Below, piece by piece: positions 1 through 10,590 of a stretch of 64,000 nucleotides of DNA; the first letter of the stretch is position 1; the number at the start of each line of letters is the position of its first letter. The notes beneath the pieces were generated by a model, which was not told where the DNA came from, searched no databases, and saw nothing but the letters and a program-made list of their open reading frames with translations. This DNA is from Neolentinus lepideus HHB14362 ss-1 (lineage: Eukaryota; Basidiomycota; Agaricomycetes; Gloeophyllales; Gloeophyllaceae), in NCBI GenBank assembly GCA_001632425.1, contig KV425600.1, positions 123,926-187,925 on the forward strand, read 5' to 3'. Made by a program: the position numbers and the translations under genes.

Positions 1-81
1 ACACGTCCGGGTGCAGCAATCATCATTCAGTGGGCTGGCAGTGGAATAGCTTATGGCTCCCACTACTACAAGCTAAGTACG

Positions 82-2141
82 TTGCGTCTCATCCTCTGTC
101 ATTTCGCTCTACTGACGATCGAGTCTGAAAGGCGCCCGCCCGCAAATGTGGCGAGACGCCTGATGGACGACTGCCTCGACTACTTATCTCGATATCTATT
201 TCAGAAAGAGCAGATGTTGGTCAAATGCTTGAACAAGCATATAATAGAAGAGTCTCTTCGCCTTCAAATTGTAAACCAAATGTATCAACACAATGTTAAT
301 CGCCAGCAGCTGATTGCTAAAGTACTGGCTCTTGTCGACCTGGCAGACATGTCTGACTTGAAAGTCTATCGAGTAGGTGATCCTCCAAAAGCCTACTGTA
401 TTATGCAAGTTGATGCAATAATTCGTCGTAGCACTTGACGTCCTTGGTGAAGAAAACAGCGCGGGCACTAAACAGCAGGTCAGTGTCATCCTCAGGCAAT
501 TGTCGGTCTGAGCTCATCCCTCTGGCTATAGTGCGGCAGCTATGGAACACATTCTCGAAAATCTACGCGTTAGTGTGCAGGATATGATGGGCAAGGATGT
601 CCTATGCAGTCTCACGTGCAGTCGCGGATTTCGTTCAAAGCTCATATCGGTATGATATTGATCATCCCTCTTAATTCTCAGAAGACTAAGCCTCTCTGAA
701 GCTATCCCGTGCTTTTCCACCAGATGCCATTGCTGATGGAGCTCTGTCAGTTGCGATCCAAAGCGACGAGAGAGACCTTTTAGATCTAATCAAAGCTGTT
801 CTGGATTCTGAGGCTGAGGTCGCGAGAATCCTTACGTCGAGAGAAGAGGATGCAGCAGATCTTTTGAACCTGTTGCAATGGGTCAGTATTCGGCATAGAC
901 AAGTCTTCTGAGCTGATTGTATATTCGCAGGCAGTCGATACCTGCCACATCCTAGGCCTGGAGTGCGGGGCCGCAAGCTACAAATCCTTTTCGCGCCAAC
1001 TCAGCCGTGTCTTGTTGAAGCTGTCCCAAGGGCTCCAAAGACTGCCGTCTTCACTGTCACTTGAAGATGTGCGACTATCACTGGACGACCTGTCACAGGA
1101 GGAGGGTTCGCTGATGTTTTCATGGCTTCGTACAGTGGGAAAGCTATCGCTCTGAAACGACTGCGCGTGTTTCACGGGACGGCGGAAGAGAGGATCAAAA
1201 TTCGGAAGGTGTGTTGCCTCCGTGACTTTTGTGTACTCCTGTCTTACATACATGTCTAGAAATTCTGCAAAGAAGCTCTGATATGGCAGCAGTTGCGACA
1301 TCGATTTGTTTTGCCATTCCTTGGTATCGACGTGGTCACCTTTGCACCGCTGATGTGTATGGTGTCTCCATGGATGTCGAATGGCACGATAATACAGTGC
1401 CTCGAAAGGACCGACCCTTTAGACGTGAACCTAGATGCAATTGTATGTGTCGCTTCGTCGCCTTATGTAATTTTATGACATGAGTTATGATACAGCTCCT
1501 GGAGATTGCAGAAGGCTTGGCATATCTCCATGACTCCGGCCTCGTCCACGGCGATCTTCGCGGGGTCCGTGTGTCTACGTTTGTCGAATATCTACTTGAC
1601 TAATTCTGCCTGAAGGTTAATATCTTGGTCGATGATAACTGGCACGTACAGCTGTCTGACTTCGGTCTCACTGATATCATCGAGAGCACACAGCGCAGCT
1701 CTAGTCGAGGCGGTTCCGTCAGATGGATGGCTCCCGAGCTCATTAACCCTCGTGCTTTCCTTGATGAAGTGTTCCGAAGAACGACGGCTAGCGATATCTA
1801 TTCCTTCGGTTGTGTGTGCCTGGAGGTCAGCTTCTTTCTCTTGTAATAGTGTCCTGCCGCCTGACTTTACTTCAATGATTGCCCTCCAGTTGTATACCTT
1901 GCAGATTCCATTCTCATACATTGCGCATGACACTACGGTATTACTAGAGGTGATCAACGGAGTTCGACCGAGCATACCCTCTGTTCATGATTGCCATGGC
2001 CGCTCAATGTCTCCAGAAATGTGGGACTTGATCACTGGATGTTGGGTAGATGAGCCAGGTAAACGGCCGACCATACAAGAGGTCGCTTTGATCGTTCAAC
2101 GGTTGATAGGAGATACAGCTGCTACGACTACCGGCATCTAG
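82..2141 (+). CDS. TKL-type protein kinase, multi-exon (5' end uncertain)
   Basis: Joining about ten short exons gives a helical N-terminal half followed by a protein kinase domain. Visible kinase features are a glycine-rich loop (GGGFADVF, near 1088), the ATP lysine in AIALKRL, the catalytic segment VHGDLRG (about 1548-1565, interrupted by an intron) continuing as VNILVDD, the DFG motif in LSDFGLTD, and MAPELI. The DSYG-type segment SDIYSFGCV follows, and the domain ends near PGKRPTIQEV before a TAG stop. All catalytic residues are present, so activity is expected. The HGDLRG form and IYSFG segment are typical of the expanded tyrosine-kinase-like kinases of mushrooms. The N-terminal half (82 to about 1080) is rich in acidic helices and has no recognised domain. 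The first exon may lie left of position 82 or outside the window. Substrate is unknown. Confidence 0.8.
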
Positions 2142-2401
2142 AATATCAGAACTTTTTTTTTGTAGAGAGCAACCGAATGCAATGCTCAGTCTGTTTTATA
2201 TATCTAGTCAAGGTGCATAGATATATCGTACTCCTGCGTCAGTCAATATGTTTATGGAGAGCTGTGCAGGAAGTCGTCGAGCGACTCGCAGTCTAGGCCT
2301 AGGTCCCGCGTGACTTGAACAACTACTTCATCGGCTTCCGCTCGAGCTGCTTCGACTATCCTACAACAATTTGAGCTAGCTACTAGTTATTTCTGAGAAA
2401 T

Positions 2402-3445
2402 ATGATCCCTCGATTTTCCAATCCATTCAGCCTACAACAATCAACAGTCCACGTCTCCCGTGCTGATCTCGATAACTCCAACGGCGACACAACCCCATTT
2501 CATAGCGCAGGAGAGTCTTCAAAAAGGAAGATAGAGGAATTGCATGCTCTCATCAAATCGTCTCTTGGAGAGCCAGCATTACCCTCTTCTACTTCAAGCA
2601 GCAGAAAACGTCGGAAGGTTGAGGCCAAAGTGACCGATACGGAGAGTACAATCGAGCAGCCTGTGGGTTGGTAGTTGATCTTCGCCTCGTGACACCCACA
2701 CTTAGTGCAGTTCAGCAACATTTCGCCTGGTATCCCGTGTCCTCCTTCCTCGGCCAGTTATTCTAGAGCCGAAGGACGACAGCACTCAGTGAGTAATTTT
2801 AGTCGGCTCATCGCTTGGACACGACCCTCAAGGAATACAGATATATAACGAAAGACCGACCGTCAGAAGATGACGAAAATGAAGCTGAAGAACGTAGAAG
2901 ACGAGCTGCAGCGGTGGCAGTCGATTCTGCTCGGATCCTTCACGAGTCGAAAGAGATGCATGCTGTACGTCTACAAATTGCGGACTGGCCTCGTAGAATG
3001 ACCACGCTCTCTTTAGTCATCGGGAAAACAGCGTAAGAAAGTCATCGAGGTGCAGGCGTCCTTGCCCGTGCCAGCGCCATCATTAATGATCACGGAAAGA
3101 GTGAGGCAGTGGCCACTACCACCCACTCTTCGGCCCGACACAGCCATATCTAACCACTCTCAACTCTCGGAGGCAACCCCTGGAACGCTCGGCAAAGCGG
3201 CGCCAGTTATTGAGATCACAGTTAGTGACTCGGCACGCAGACGACGTGTTAGAAGGAACCAAGGGCAGAAACCCAGGCCATCTCCATCATTTTGGAGACC
3301 GAAGTTGGAATGGGGAGGGAAGAGTCTGGGATATGCGATGGGATACGAAGGCAGTTCTCCCTTCCAAAATGAGGATGTGCGACAATATACAAGAGATAGC
3401 ATGCGGAAGGCTATTCATGTCGATTGGTACAGGCGTGCTGGGTAA
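2402..3445 (+). CDS. Hypothetical basic protein
   Basis: Four exons can be joined. The first begins MIPRFSNPFSL and contains a KRKIEELHALIKSSL helix and a SSRKRRKVEAK nuclear-localisation-like run. A second short exon reads CSSATFRLVSRVLLPRPVILEP. A third is charged (SEDDENEAEERRRRAAA). The last begins SSGKQRKKVIEV after an intron with GTACGT donor and CTTTAG acceptor, and ends SPFQNEDVRQYTRDSMRKAIHVDWYRRAG before a stop. The segment SFWRPKLEWGGKSLGYAMGY near the C terminus is aromatic and looks constrained, so this is probably a real conserved protein. I do not recognise the family. A nuclear role is only suggested by the basic runs. Confidence 0.5.
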
Positions 3446-4729
3446 AAATATCTCGCGCCTTGGTCCTTGCGGAGATGGGCTCTAGTATTCGAAGTTGCAG
3501 AATCAAACTGGTGTCAGCGCATGTCACCTAAAGTCCTTTGATCTGCACCAAGTTTTACGTCCAGGCGCACCTGGCCAAGTTGCCTACGTTATATCAGAGC
3601 CCGTATGATAGTTCATCCACCATGATTCTCGTGCAAGCTGGCTCGAAATTTTGACAGTGCTTTCTCTGATGGTGAGAGCTTCTGATGTGGCCAGCTACAC
3701 AGATCATGACGCGGAGTTGCTCGCAGAGACTATGTAACTACCTGCAGAAAGAGTTACCGCCGGATTGCTTCGTCTACCAACCGACGTGTTCTATATACTT
3801 GGTTAGTCGCGGGAGAGCTTGGCGGATTTGGCGTTCCCCCGGACTATGTCCTCGCCTGAGACTCGCCGAGCACTGCCGAAGCCTGTGGATTTCAGCCATT
3901 TTGTAGTCAAGCTAGTAAGAAACTCGTGTAGCCCATTAGCAAAGTTTGTAGTCCCAATATTTACAAACTGCGTAGATGCGCTGCCGCGACCGTGTCGCAC
4001 CCTCCACCCTCGCTCAATGACAAGATATTGTCAGAACTTTATGAACCAGATAATAACCTTTGCACTATGACTTCAAGCTTCAAGACCTGTAATATTTTTC
4101 TTGCTGGCTAGTCCGGGCGAACCTAATTTCCACGTCTGATCCGGCTCCGCAACGCCTATGTGGCTGTGTACCAACCAATAAGACCATCTACAGCATTCTC
4201 GATGTGCTCTTGAACTGCGATCAAACGTGTCCAGATTCGTCCTATAATGTATCCCTGTGCTCACACTGAAAGGTACATCATTCTCAAGCTGTTTTGACAC
4301 TTCGCGTAACCCCAATCCACACGGTGACAAAGAGAGCACAATCATCCGGTCTCGATCATATGGTATGGTCCCTCGCCGCTCTATCTCTTTCTTAGAGGCG
4401 TTTGATCAAATCACGAGATACCCGTCAGCTGGCTGATGCCTGTCTCGACTGTCTCAAGATGCTCTACTATGGCGGACGGTCTGTATCCTCATTTGAACCG
4501 ATGTATGCCCTTCGTGAAGCCTCTGCGTGAGCTTTATTCAGTACTTGGGATATTTGACGCCGACATAGTCAAGGCAGTCTCCGTGATACTCAACACTGGA
4601 ACGGCTGTCAGGGTGTTCTTCTAGGGACGAACTGCGATCCTAACTACAGCGGACGCATCGCATGATCCGATGCCAGGGCCATCTTGCCCTGGATGACTGT
4701 TAGTTAGCGCGTCATCGTCGGTATTTTGT
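3446..4729. other. No supported gene
   Basis: Both strands hold only short reading frames (up to about 90 codons) broken by stops, and I could not join them with plausible splice sites into a recognisable protein. A plus-strand stretch near 3819-4070 gives a partly hydrophobic peptide, but nothing around it confirms an exon. This could be a decayed gene next to the retrotransposon insertion. Confidence 0.4.
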
Positions 4730-4734
4730 GATCT
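4730..4734. repeat. Target-site duplication GATCT, left copy
   Basis: GATCT directly abuts the left LTR. The same five bases abut the outer edge of the right LTR at 10326-10330. Five-base duplications are usual for Ty1/copia integrase. Confidence 0.9.
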
Positions 4735-5188
4735 TCTAAGAATTAATGATCTAAACGTAGACGTGAATGTTGTCTGTAGCACGACAACAAAGGCTCAAGC
4801 TTAGCACGTCTACGACAATGCAAAGATAGTGATATTTACCTGTAGCACGACAACAAAGGCTACAGGGTACAATGAGCAAACAGAATACAAAACGGATATA
4901 TGCGCGGGTCTCACCTCAAGCTTAGCACGTCTACGACAATGCAAAGATGAGGTGGGCATACGAGACCCGCGTTGTACTTGTACGATACGAAAGATGGTAC
5001 TACGGTCAGGTACAGTACGATGGATCTTCGAAAGTCTATCAAGAGTATATTTGCTAAATTTGATGAATAATAAGCGAGTGGATACGGTGCGGCAGAGCAC
5101 ATGAAAAAACAGTCCAATCAAAATTGACATATCAAAAAGGAATGTGGGTCAATAGCAAAAGAGTCCATACAGGTTTGAATTTCCAACA
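4735..5188 (-). repeat. 3' LTR of the copia element
   Basis: This 454-bp direct repeat matches 9872-10325 except for five substitutions. On the coding strand it starts TGTTGGAAATT and ends ATTCTTAGA. It contains an internal partial duplication: the block CAAGCTTAGCACGTCTAC occurs twice, as does TGTAGCACGACAACAAAGGC. Confidence 0.96.
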
Positions 5189-5199
5189 CTCCCCCTCAA
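5189..5199 (-). other. Polypurine tract
   Basis: On the minus strand TTGAGGGGGAG lies immediately before the 3' LTR. This is the expected plus-strand primer site for reverse transcription. The Gag-Pol TGA stop overlaps its first bases. Confidence 0.85.
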
Positions 5200-8100
5200 A
5201 CTGTGCGGAGCCCGAGCTCAGCAGCAAAGTGTTTGACCTTGGGAGACGGTAGGGCCTTCGTAAGAGCATCGGCAACCATATCAGCAGTGGGACAATAAAC
5301 AAGTCGGAGCTTGCCATCCTCAACGATCCAGCGGATGAAGTGGAAGCGAACATCGATATGCTTTGAACGAGCATGATATTGATGGTTGTCGGTAAGCGCG
5401 ATGGCAGACTGGTTGTCAGAGAAAAGAATTGTCGGACTGTCGAGAGGAGTGAGAAGCTCAGAAATAAAAGAACGGAGCCAGAGAGCCTCCTTTGCAGCAT
5501 GTGCAGCAGCCACGTATTCACTCTCCGTTGTCGACAAGGAGATGATTTCTTGTCGCTTCGAGCTCCAGGAGACAGCGCCGCCGTCGATAAGAAAAGCGTA
5601 CCCAGAAATAGCACGACGGTCTTCAGCCATACTCCCGTCCGCATCTGCATAACCCAATAACTCCTTCCTAACTCCTCCGTAACTCAACCACAGCTCCTTC
5701 GTCCCCTTCAAGTACCGAAAGACTCTCTTGACAGCATCCCAGTGAGCCAGACCAGGTTTAGCAGAAAAGCGAGAGAGTGTCGAGACTGCAAAAGAGATAT
5801 CCGGGCGAGTTCCAAGTGCAGCATACATGAGCGACCCGATAGCTTCGCGATATGGAACATCACGCATGGCAGCAAATTCTGCGTCGGTCGAAGGGGATTG
5901 TGCTGATGAGAGGCGGATGTGAGGTTCCATCGGCGTGGAGACAGGTTTGAGTTCCTCGAAGTTGAAGCGCCGGATGATGGAATCAATGTATGAGCGCTGG
6001 GACAGCTGAATCGTCCCAGCCTCACGATCACGCTGCACCTCAATGCCTAGTAACCAATGCAGCTCACCGAGGTCTGTCACCTCAACATGCTTCCGCAATC
6101 CATCCTTGAATCCTTCCACCAGCCCCATCTCTGTTGCCGCAATTGTGCAATCATCAACGTGCACTACTACGATAATGAGTCCATGCTCATCCCGACGATA
6201 GAAGATGGCCTGATCAACTTCTGAGCGCTTGAAGCCTAGCTTGTCGACGAAAATTGATGTTAGCTTCTGGTACCAGCGTCGTCCGGACTGTTTCAAGCCA
6301 TAGATGGTCTTGTGTAGTCGTAAAACCTTGCCTTCAGAGCTGGGCAGAGGATAGCCAGGCGGTTGCCGCATGTACAGAACCTCAGAGTCTGTAAGCTCGC
6401 CGTTCAAGTACGCGCCTTTGATGTCGACCTGATGGAGTTCCCAGTTGTTGCCAGCAGCCAGCGCAAGGACAGTACGTATTGAAGCAAGTGTTGCAACGGG
6501 TGCGAAAGTGTCGAAGTAGTCGACACCAGGTACTTGGCTAAAGCCCTGCGCTACGAGGCGTGCCTTGTGACGCGCAATGTGACCAGTTGCGTCCTTTTTC
6601 GCACGAAAAACCCACTTCGAACCTATAATGTTGGCACCCTCTGGCGGCGTCTCTAATGACCATGTACCGGCCTTGTCGAGTGTGTTCAACTCTTCGACAA
6701 TTGCATCCTCCCAACAGGGCCAATCTGGGCGCCGTCTTGCTTCCCGAAGATCACGTGGATCTAAGGCCTCAGCCTCGCTGGTCTCAGCAACCAGGGCATA
6801 CTCGACTCCCCCTGCCTCGTCGCCCTCATCCGGCACCTCCTCAATGGTGACTGAGCGCGTCGGCACCTGAAGACCAACTGGTATATTCGGGTCTCCCGGT
6901 TTCGAAGATGAGCGCCCTTCTCCGGACATCAAGTCTCGAGCATATCGCGACGGTTTACGATCGCGCTGTGGGCGTTGGACGGGCGCTGGGGTTGGACGTT
7001 TGGTACGCGTGCGTCGTGTGGGTGGAGGGGCAGGTTCAGTTTCGGTTTCGGAGGTTTCAGATAGGTTAGAAGGGTTTGGAGCTGGGGGGTCCTCAGATTT
7101 GGTTTCGGTGCGTGATTCGTGCAGCGCTGAAGGTGTTTCGCTACTGACATCGAAATCTTCTGCATTCTCCCCCTCGAAACCCCCTTCAGCAGATGCAGAA
7201 TCATTGAAATACACGTTCCTTTCAACTGTCACTGTACGCTCCCGTGGCCAATATACCCTGTACCCCTTCGATTCATCCGAAATCCCGACCAAGCGACCTT
7301 CACGGGCTCTAACCGCGAGCTTCGAGTCTGGGTGCTCGCGGCGTACCCACACAAGGGAACCCCAGGCACGCAGACCTCGTAAGTCCGGCTTCTTGCCCGT
7401 GAGTGCCTCAAACGGTGTCTTGCCATCAAGAGCTTTGGTTGAAGTTCGATTTTTCAACCATACGGCATGGCGCACAGCTTCGCCCCACAAGAATCTCGGA
7501 AGACCGCTTGCATGCAACATTGCGCGGACCTTCTCGAGCAACGTACGGTTCAGCCGTTCTGCAACGCCGTTCTGCGACGGTGTGTCATGGACAGTGAGTT
7601 TCGAGTGAGTACCAGCTTTACGAAGGTGATCTTTCATTTCGTCACTTTGGTACTCCCCGCCACGATCAGAATGCAGTGCCTTTACAGCAGTGTCCTGCTG
7701 CGTGCGACACCACGCTTCGAAATCCTGGTATGAACTGAAAACTTCACCCTTAGTGCGAAGCAGGTACAGGTGCGTATGGCGGGTAGCGTCGTCCGTGTAC
7801 GTCACATAGTAGCGACGTCCACCAAGTGTTTGAATGGGTGATGGTCCCCAGACATCGGTGTGTATTTCCTCACCAAATTTCTCCGCTCGCTCACCCTCCC
7901 GAACCTTTGGCACAGGCTTCCTCGTCGCCTTGGCAACCACGCAAGATTTGCATGAGAATGGTTCATCTGCTGATGTGTCAAGTGCCAGACCTGTAACGAA
8001 ACCCTTTTCGACAAGGTGGCGAGCTATGTCGGGTGAGATATGACCCATCCGTCGGTGCAGCTCCATTATGCTGACCCGTTCGGTAGCAGCTCCGGCGACC

Positions 8101-9794
8101 TCATACTCCGGTTCAACAGACTGGTGTATGACACGATACAGACCCCTTGACGACAGAGGTATCTGTCCTATGATCTCCCCATCCTCATCACGGATCTCGC
8201 ATTTGCCTTGGCCGAATGTTGATGTATATCCAGCCTGATCAAGACAACCTACGGAGATGAGGGTGTATCCAATCTCCGGTGAGTACAAGACCTCTGTCAA
8301 TCGCAGCTTGGATGGGTCGATGCCATTTGGTACGTCCACCACGAGGTTGCCCATACCAACTGCGCTAAAATCCTGTTGATTTGCAGCAGTAAACACCTTC
8401 AGCGGGATCTCGACGTAGTCCTCAAAGTCCTCACGGTAAGGGGAGAGGTGGCGCGTAGCACCAGAGTCGTAAAGCTCCTTCCTTGGTGCATTTCTCGTAT
8501 CCGCCTTGTCACTAACCTGTGCAGAGGTCTCGAAAGGCTCCTCCGCGACAGTTTCGATCACAGCCTGCACAGTGGCAGCATCGATTCCGTCAAGCTCAGT
8601 CGCTATGGCGTCACTATCCACTGACGACAAAGAGAGTGCCTCGGCATCGTCGCCGCTCGATCCGCAACGGTCCCAAGACCCATCGGATTCAACGTCACTC
8701 TCGTGCAGGTCGGCAAATGGATCCTCGAGTTCCTCATCGCCATCCTCGTTGCCTGAGACTGACTCAAGCTCTGGCAAGTCGGCATACATGTTGAGAGATG
8801 GGATTCTCTCCAAAGGCGGTACCTCATCATCGCTATCGATGTCTCGATCGAGCACGCTATACACGCCTTCACCCTCGGAGTCGGACTCAGCCGCGTTGGC
8901 CGTATTACGACCCTTCGGCTTCGACTTTGACTTTGACTTCTTGTCCCTGTCCTCGTCTTTCTTCTTTCGTGGCTCCGGGCAGTTCGGACTGATGTGTCCG
9001 TACTTGTCACAATTCCAGCAAAGTGGCTCTCGACGCTTCGATTTCCCATCCTTCTGCTGGGCCGACAAAGCCTCATCTCCGCCCTTCGAAGAACTCCCGC
9101 GAGGTCCGGATTTCGCCTGGCGCCGATCATACTCTTCGGATACCAGCGTAATCAGGTGCGAAGGACTAATAACCTTAGGTTCCGTGGGTGGAACCCCCGG
9201 GATGACTGGCATAAGCTCAGCCTGGAACCTCGCCATGGCCTCGATTGACGCAAGAGTCGATGCAGCAAAGGTAGACAATGACTCAGGCAGGCAGGCAACC
9301 ACAGTAGCACGTAGGTCCCTATCACTGATCTCGACGCCAATAGCCGCCAGCTGCTCCTTCTTGGTGATCAGCCCATCCAGGAACTCCCGAACATTACCCT
9401 TTGGTGGTACCTTGCTCGCCATGAACCGGCTACGCATATCGGCCTGCATGTGCAGTCCCTTGTGCGTATACTCTTCTCGGATCATGATCCAACGCTCCGC
9501 GACAGTGCGGCAGTGCTGGACCCTCAAGAATGCTGAGTCTGGCAGCTTCTGAGTGAGCAGGTAATCGGCGGTTGCCTCACTCTCATCCCATTTCTGGGCC
9601 TTCTCTTCCTCAGCAGTACTCGCAGCTGTACCGGCAGGGGTTGGCCGAGTATCAGTACCTGAGAAGTGGCCCCAGAGCCTCTTCGCCCTGACGGCAACTT
9701 CGAAACGCTTCGAAAAGATGGCCCAGTTGACACCGGAAGCCTCAAGCTTCGGGACAGAGGAAGGGAGTGTGTCGGAGGGGCGATCAGAAGACAT
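5196..9794 (-). CDS. Ty1/copia Gag-Pol polyprotein
   Basis: A single frame of 1532 codons encodes the whole polyprotein with no frameshift between Gag and Pol. The Gag region (about 1-300) ends with a zinc knuckle CWNCDKYGHISPNC near residue 260. The aspartic protease signature LYDSGATRHLSP is near 440. A pre-integrase HRRMGH segment near 578 leads into the integrase core (HTDVWGP, YTDDATRH, HSDRGGEYQ, about 640-715). The reverse transcriptase (about 1040-1290) carries VVHVDDCTIA, so the usual YVDD box reads HVDD. The RNase H ends the protein, with LSTTESEYVA near 1430. An acidic linker sits between the knuckle and the protease. All key catalytic residues appear intact, so the protein should be functional. 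Confidence 0.96.
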   Translation of the reverse strand: MSSDRPSDTLPSSVPKLEASGVNWAIFSKRFEVAVRAKRLWGHFSGTDTRPTPAGTAASTAEEEKAQKWDESEATADYLLTQKLPDSAFLRVQHCRTVAERWIMIREEYTHKGLHMQADMRSRFMASKVPPKGNVREFLDGLITKKEQLAAIGVEISDRDLRATVVACLPESLSTFAASTLASIEAMARFQAELMPVIPGVPPTEPKVISPSHLITLVSEEYDRRQAKSGPRGSSSKGGDEALSAQQKDGKSKRREPLCWNCDKYGHISPNCPEPRKKKDEDRDKKSKSKSKPKGRNTANAAESDSEGEGVYSVLDRDIDSDDEVPPLERIPSLNMYADLPELESVSGNEDGDEELEDPFADLHESDVESDGSWDRCGSSGDDAEALSLSSVDSDAIATELDGIDAATVQAVIETVAEEPFETSAQVSDKADTRNAPRKELYDSGATRHLSPYREDFEDYVEIPLKVFTAANQQDFSAVGMGNLVVDVPNGIDPSKLRLTEVLYSPEIGYTLISVGCLDQAGYTSTFGQGKCEIRDEDGEIIGQIPLSSRGLYRVIHQSVEPEYEVAGAATERVSIMELHRRMGHISPDIARHLVEKGFVTGLALDTSADEPFSCKSCVVAKATRKPVPKVREGERAEKFGEEIHTDVWGPSPIQTLGGRRYYVTYTDDATRHTHLYLLRTKGEVFSSYQDFEAWCRTQQDTAVKALHSDRGGEYQSDEMKDHLRKAGTHSKLTVHDTPSQNGVAERLNRTLLEKVRAMLHASGLPRFLWGEAVRHAVWLKNRTSTKALDGKTPFEALTGKKPDLRGLRAWGSLVWVRREHPDSKLAVRAREGRLVGISDESKGYRVYWPRERTVTVERNVYFNDSASAEGGFEGENAEDFDVSSETPSALHESRTETKSEDPPAPNPSNLSETSETETEPAPPPTRRTRTKRPTPAPVQRPQRDRKPSRYARDLMSGEGRSSSKPGDPNIPVGLQVPTRSVTIEEVPDEGDEAGGVEYALVAETSEAEALDPRDLREARRRPDWPCWEDAIVEELNTLDKAGTWSLETPPEGANIIGSKWVFRAKKDATGHIARHKARLVAQGFSQVPGVDYFDTFAPVATLASIRTVLALAAGNNWELHQVDIKGAYLNGELTDSEVLYMRQPPGYPLPSSEGKVLRLHKTIYGLKQSGRRWYQKLTSIFVDKLGFKRSEVDQAIFYRRDEHGLIIVVVHVDDCTIAATEMGLVEGFKDGLRKHVEVTDLGELHWLLGIEVQRDREAGTIQLSQRSYIDSIIRRFNFEELKPVSTPMEPHIRLSSAQSPSTDAEFAAMRDVPYREAIGSLMYAALGTRPDISFAVSTLSRFSAKPGLAHWDAVKRVFRYLKGTKELWLSYGGVRKELLGYADADGSMAEDRRAISGYAFLIDGGAVSWSSKRQEIISLSTTESEYVAAAHAAKEALWLRSFISELLTPLDSPTILFSDNQSAIALTDNHQYHARSKHIDVRFHFIRWIVEDGKLRLVYCPTADMVADALTKALPSPKVKHFAAELGLRTV

Positions 9795-9859
9795 GGTAAG
9801 GCAGGGTAGCGACAGCGAAATAGTAACGAGTGGCAGCAGCAGTAGCTCAGAGGAAACTC

Positions 9860-9871
9860 GGGCTCGTAACC
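9860..9871 (-). other. Primer-binding site resembling the initiator tRNA-Met half-molecule site
   Basis: On the coding strand GGTTACGAGCCC follows the 5' LTR directly. It is complementary, with one mismatch, to the anticodon arm of eukaryotic initiator tRNA-Met (GGGCUCAUAACC). Priming by an anticodon-loop tRNA fragment is known for copia-type elements. The plus-strand bases just upstream also resemble a tRNA D-arm (TAGCTCAGAGG), so the similarity may reach beyond 12 bases. Confidence 0.6.
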
Positions 9872-10325
9872 TCTAAGAATAAATGATCTAAACGTAGACG
9901 TGAATGTTGTCTGTAGCACGACAACAAAGGCTCAAGCTTAGCACGTCTACAACAATGCAAAGATAATGATATTTACCTGTAGCACGACAACAAAGGCTAC
10001 AGGGTACAATGAGCAAACAGAATACAAAACGGATATATGCGCGGGTCTCACCTCAAGCTTAGCACGTCTACGACAATGCAAAGATGAGGTGGGCATACGA
10101 GACCCGCGTTGTACTTGTACGATACGAAAGATGGTACTACGGTCAGGTACAGTACGATGGATCTTCGAAAGTCTATCAAGAGTATATTTGCTAAATTTGA
10201 TGAATAATAAGCGAGTGGATACGGTGCGGCAGAGCACATGAAAAAACAGTCCAATCAAAATTGACATATCAAAAAGGAATGTGGGTCAATAGCGAAAGAG
10301 TCCGTACAGGTTTGAATTTCCAACA
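9872..10325 (-). repeat. 5' LTR of the copia element
   Basis: This 454-bp copy is 449/454 identical by eye to the left LTR. Being the upstream LTR in the coding direction, it should hold the promoter that drives Gag-Pol toward lower coordinates. Confidence 0.96.
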
Positions 10326-10330
10326 GATCT
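10326..10330. repeat. Target-site duplication GATCT, right copy
   Basis: It matches the five bases left of the element and completes the insertion signature. Confidence 0.9.
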
Positions 10331-10537
10331 AACTCGCTTGCGTTCCCTTTGGCTGTGTCGATTTCTTGTCTCTGCTGGCGGAGAATCTGGTTGATACTGT
10401 GTACATCCATGCGGTATGCGGACGTGACATGCCGCTATTCTGTCTGGCCCACCGCTTAGATCACTGATGGCTGGGAACAGCGGTAACATTTCTTAGATGA
10501 TAACAAGTCTCCTCCGCAGGCTACGGGAAAAAAAACT

Positions 10538-10543
10538 ATAAAG
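10538..10543 (+). promoter_or_regulatory. TATA-like box of the thaumatin-like gene
   Basis: TATAAA lies 48 bases before the ATG at 10591 and downstream of the LTR, so the core promoter was left intact by the retrotransposon insertion. Confidence 0.5.
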
Positions 10544-10590
10544 CCTGTGCGAGCCTGCGAGGCTAAGGACAGATTCAAACGCACATCAAA

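Larger units (their letters stand above)
4735..10325 (-). mobile_element. Complete Ty1/copia LTR retrotransposon
   Basis: The element is 5591 bp and transcribed on the minus strand. It has two 454-bp LTRs that differ at only five positions, a GATCT target duplication, a primer-binding site next to the 5' LTR (right side), a polypurine tract next to the 3' LTR (left side), and one uninterrupted 1532-codon Gag-Pol frame. The domain order protease, integrase, reverse transcriptase, RNase H places it in Ty1/copia. The few LTR differences and the open frame mean a recent insertion, so it may still be active. The LTR ends read TG...GA on the coding strand instead of the usual TG...CA. It inserted 261 bp upstream of the start codon of a thaumatin-like gene, in opposite orientation. 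Confidence 0.97.

Noticed and set aside
4810..5130. Matching 106-codon frames in 4810-5130 and 9947-10267
   Set aside because: They are the same frame inside the two LTRs of the copia element and do not represent a gene.
7000..7608. Plus-strand open frame of 202 codons
   Set aside because: It is antisense to the integrase to reverse transcriptase linker of Gag-Pol and has no motif.
8506..9552. Plus-strand open frame of 348 codons
   Set aside because: It lies opposite the Gag part of the intact copia Gag-Pol frame and has the Ser/Pro-rich composition expected of an antisense shadow.
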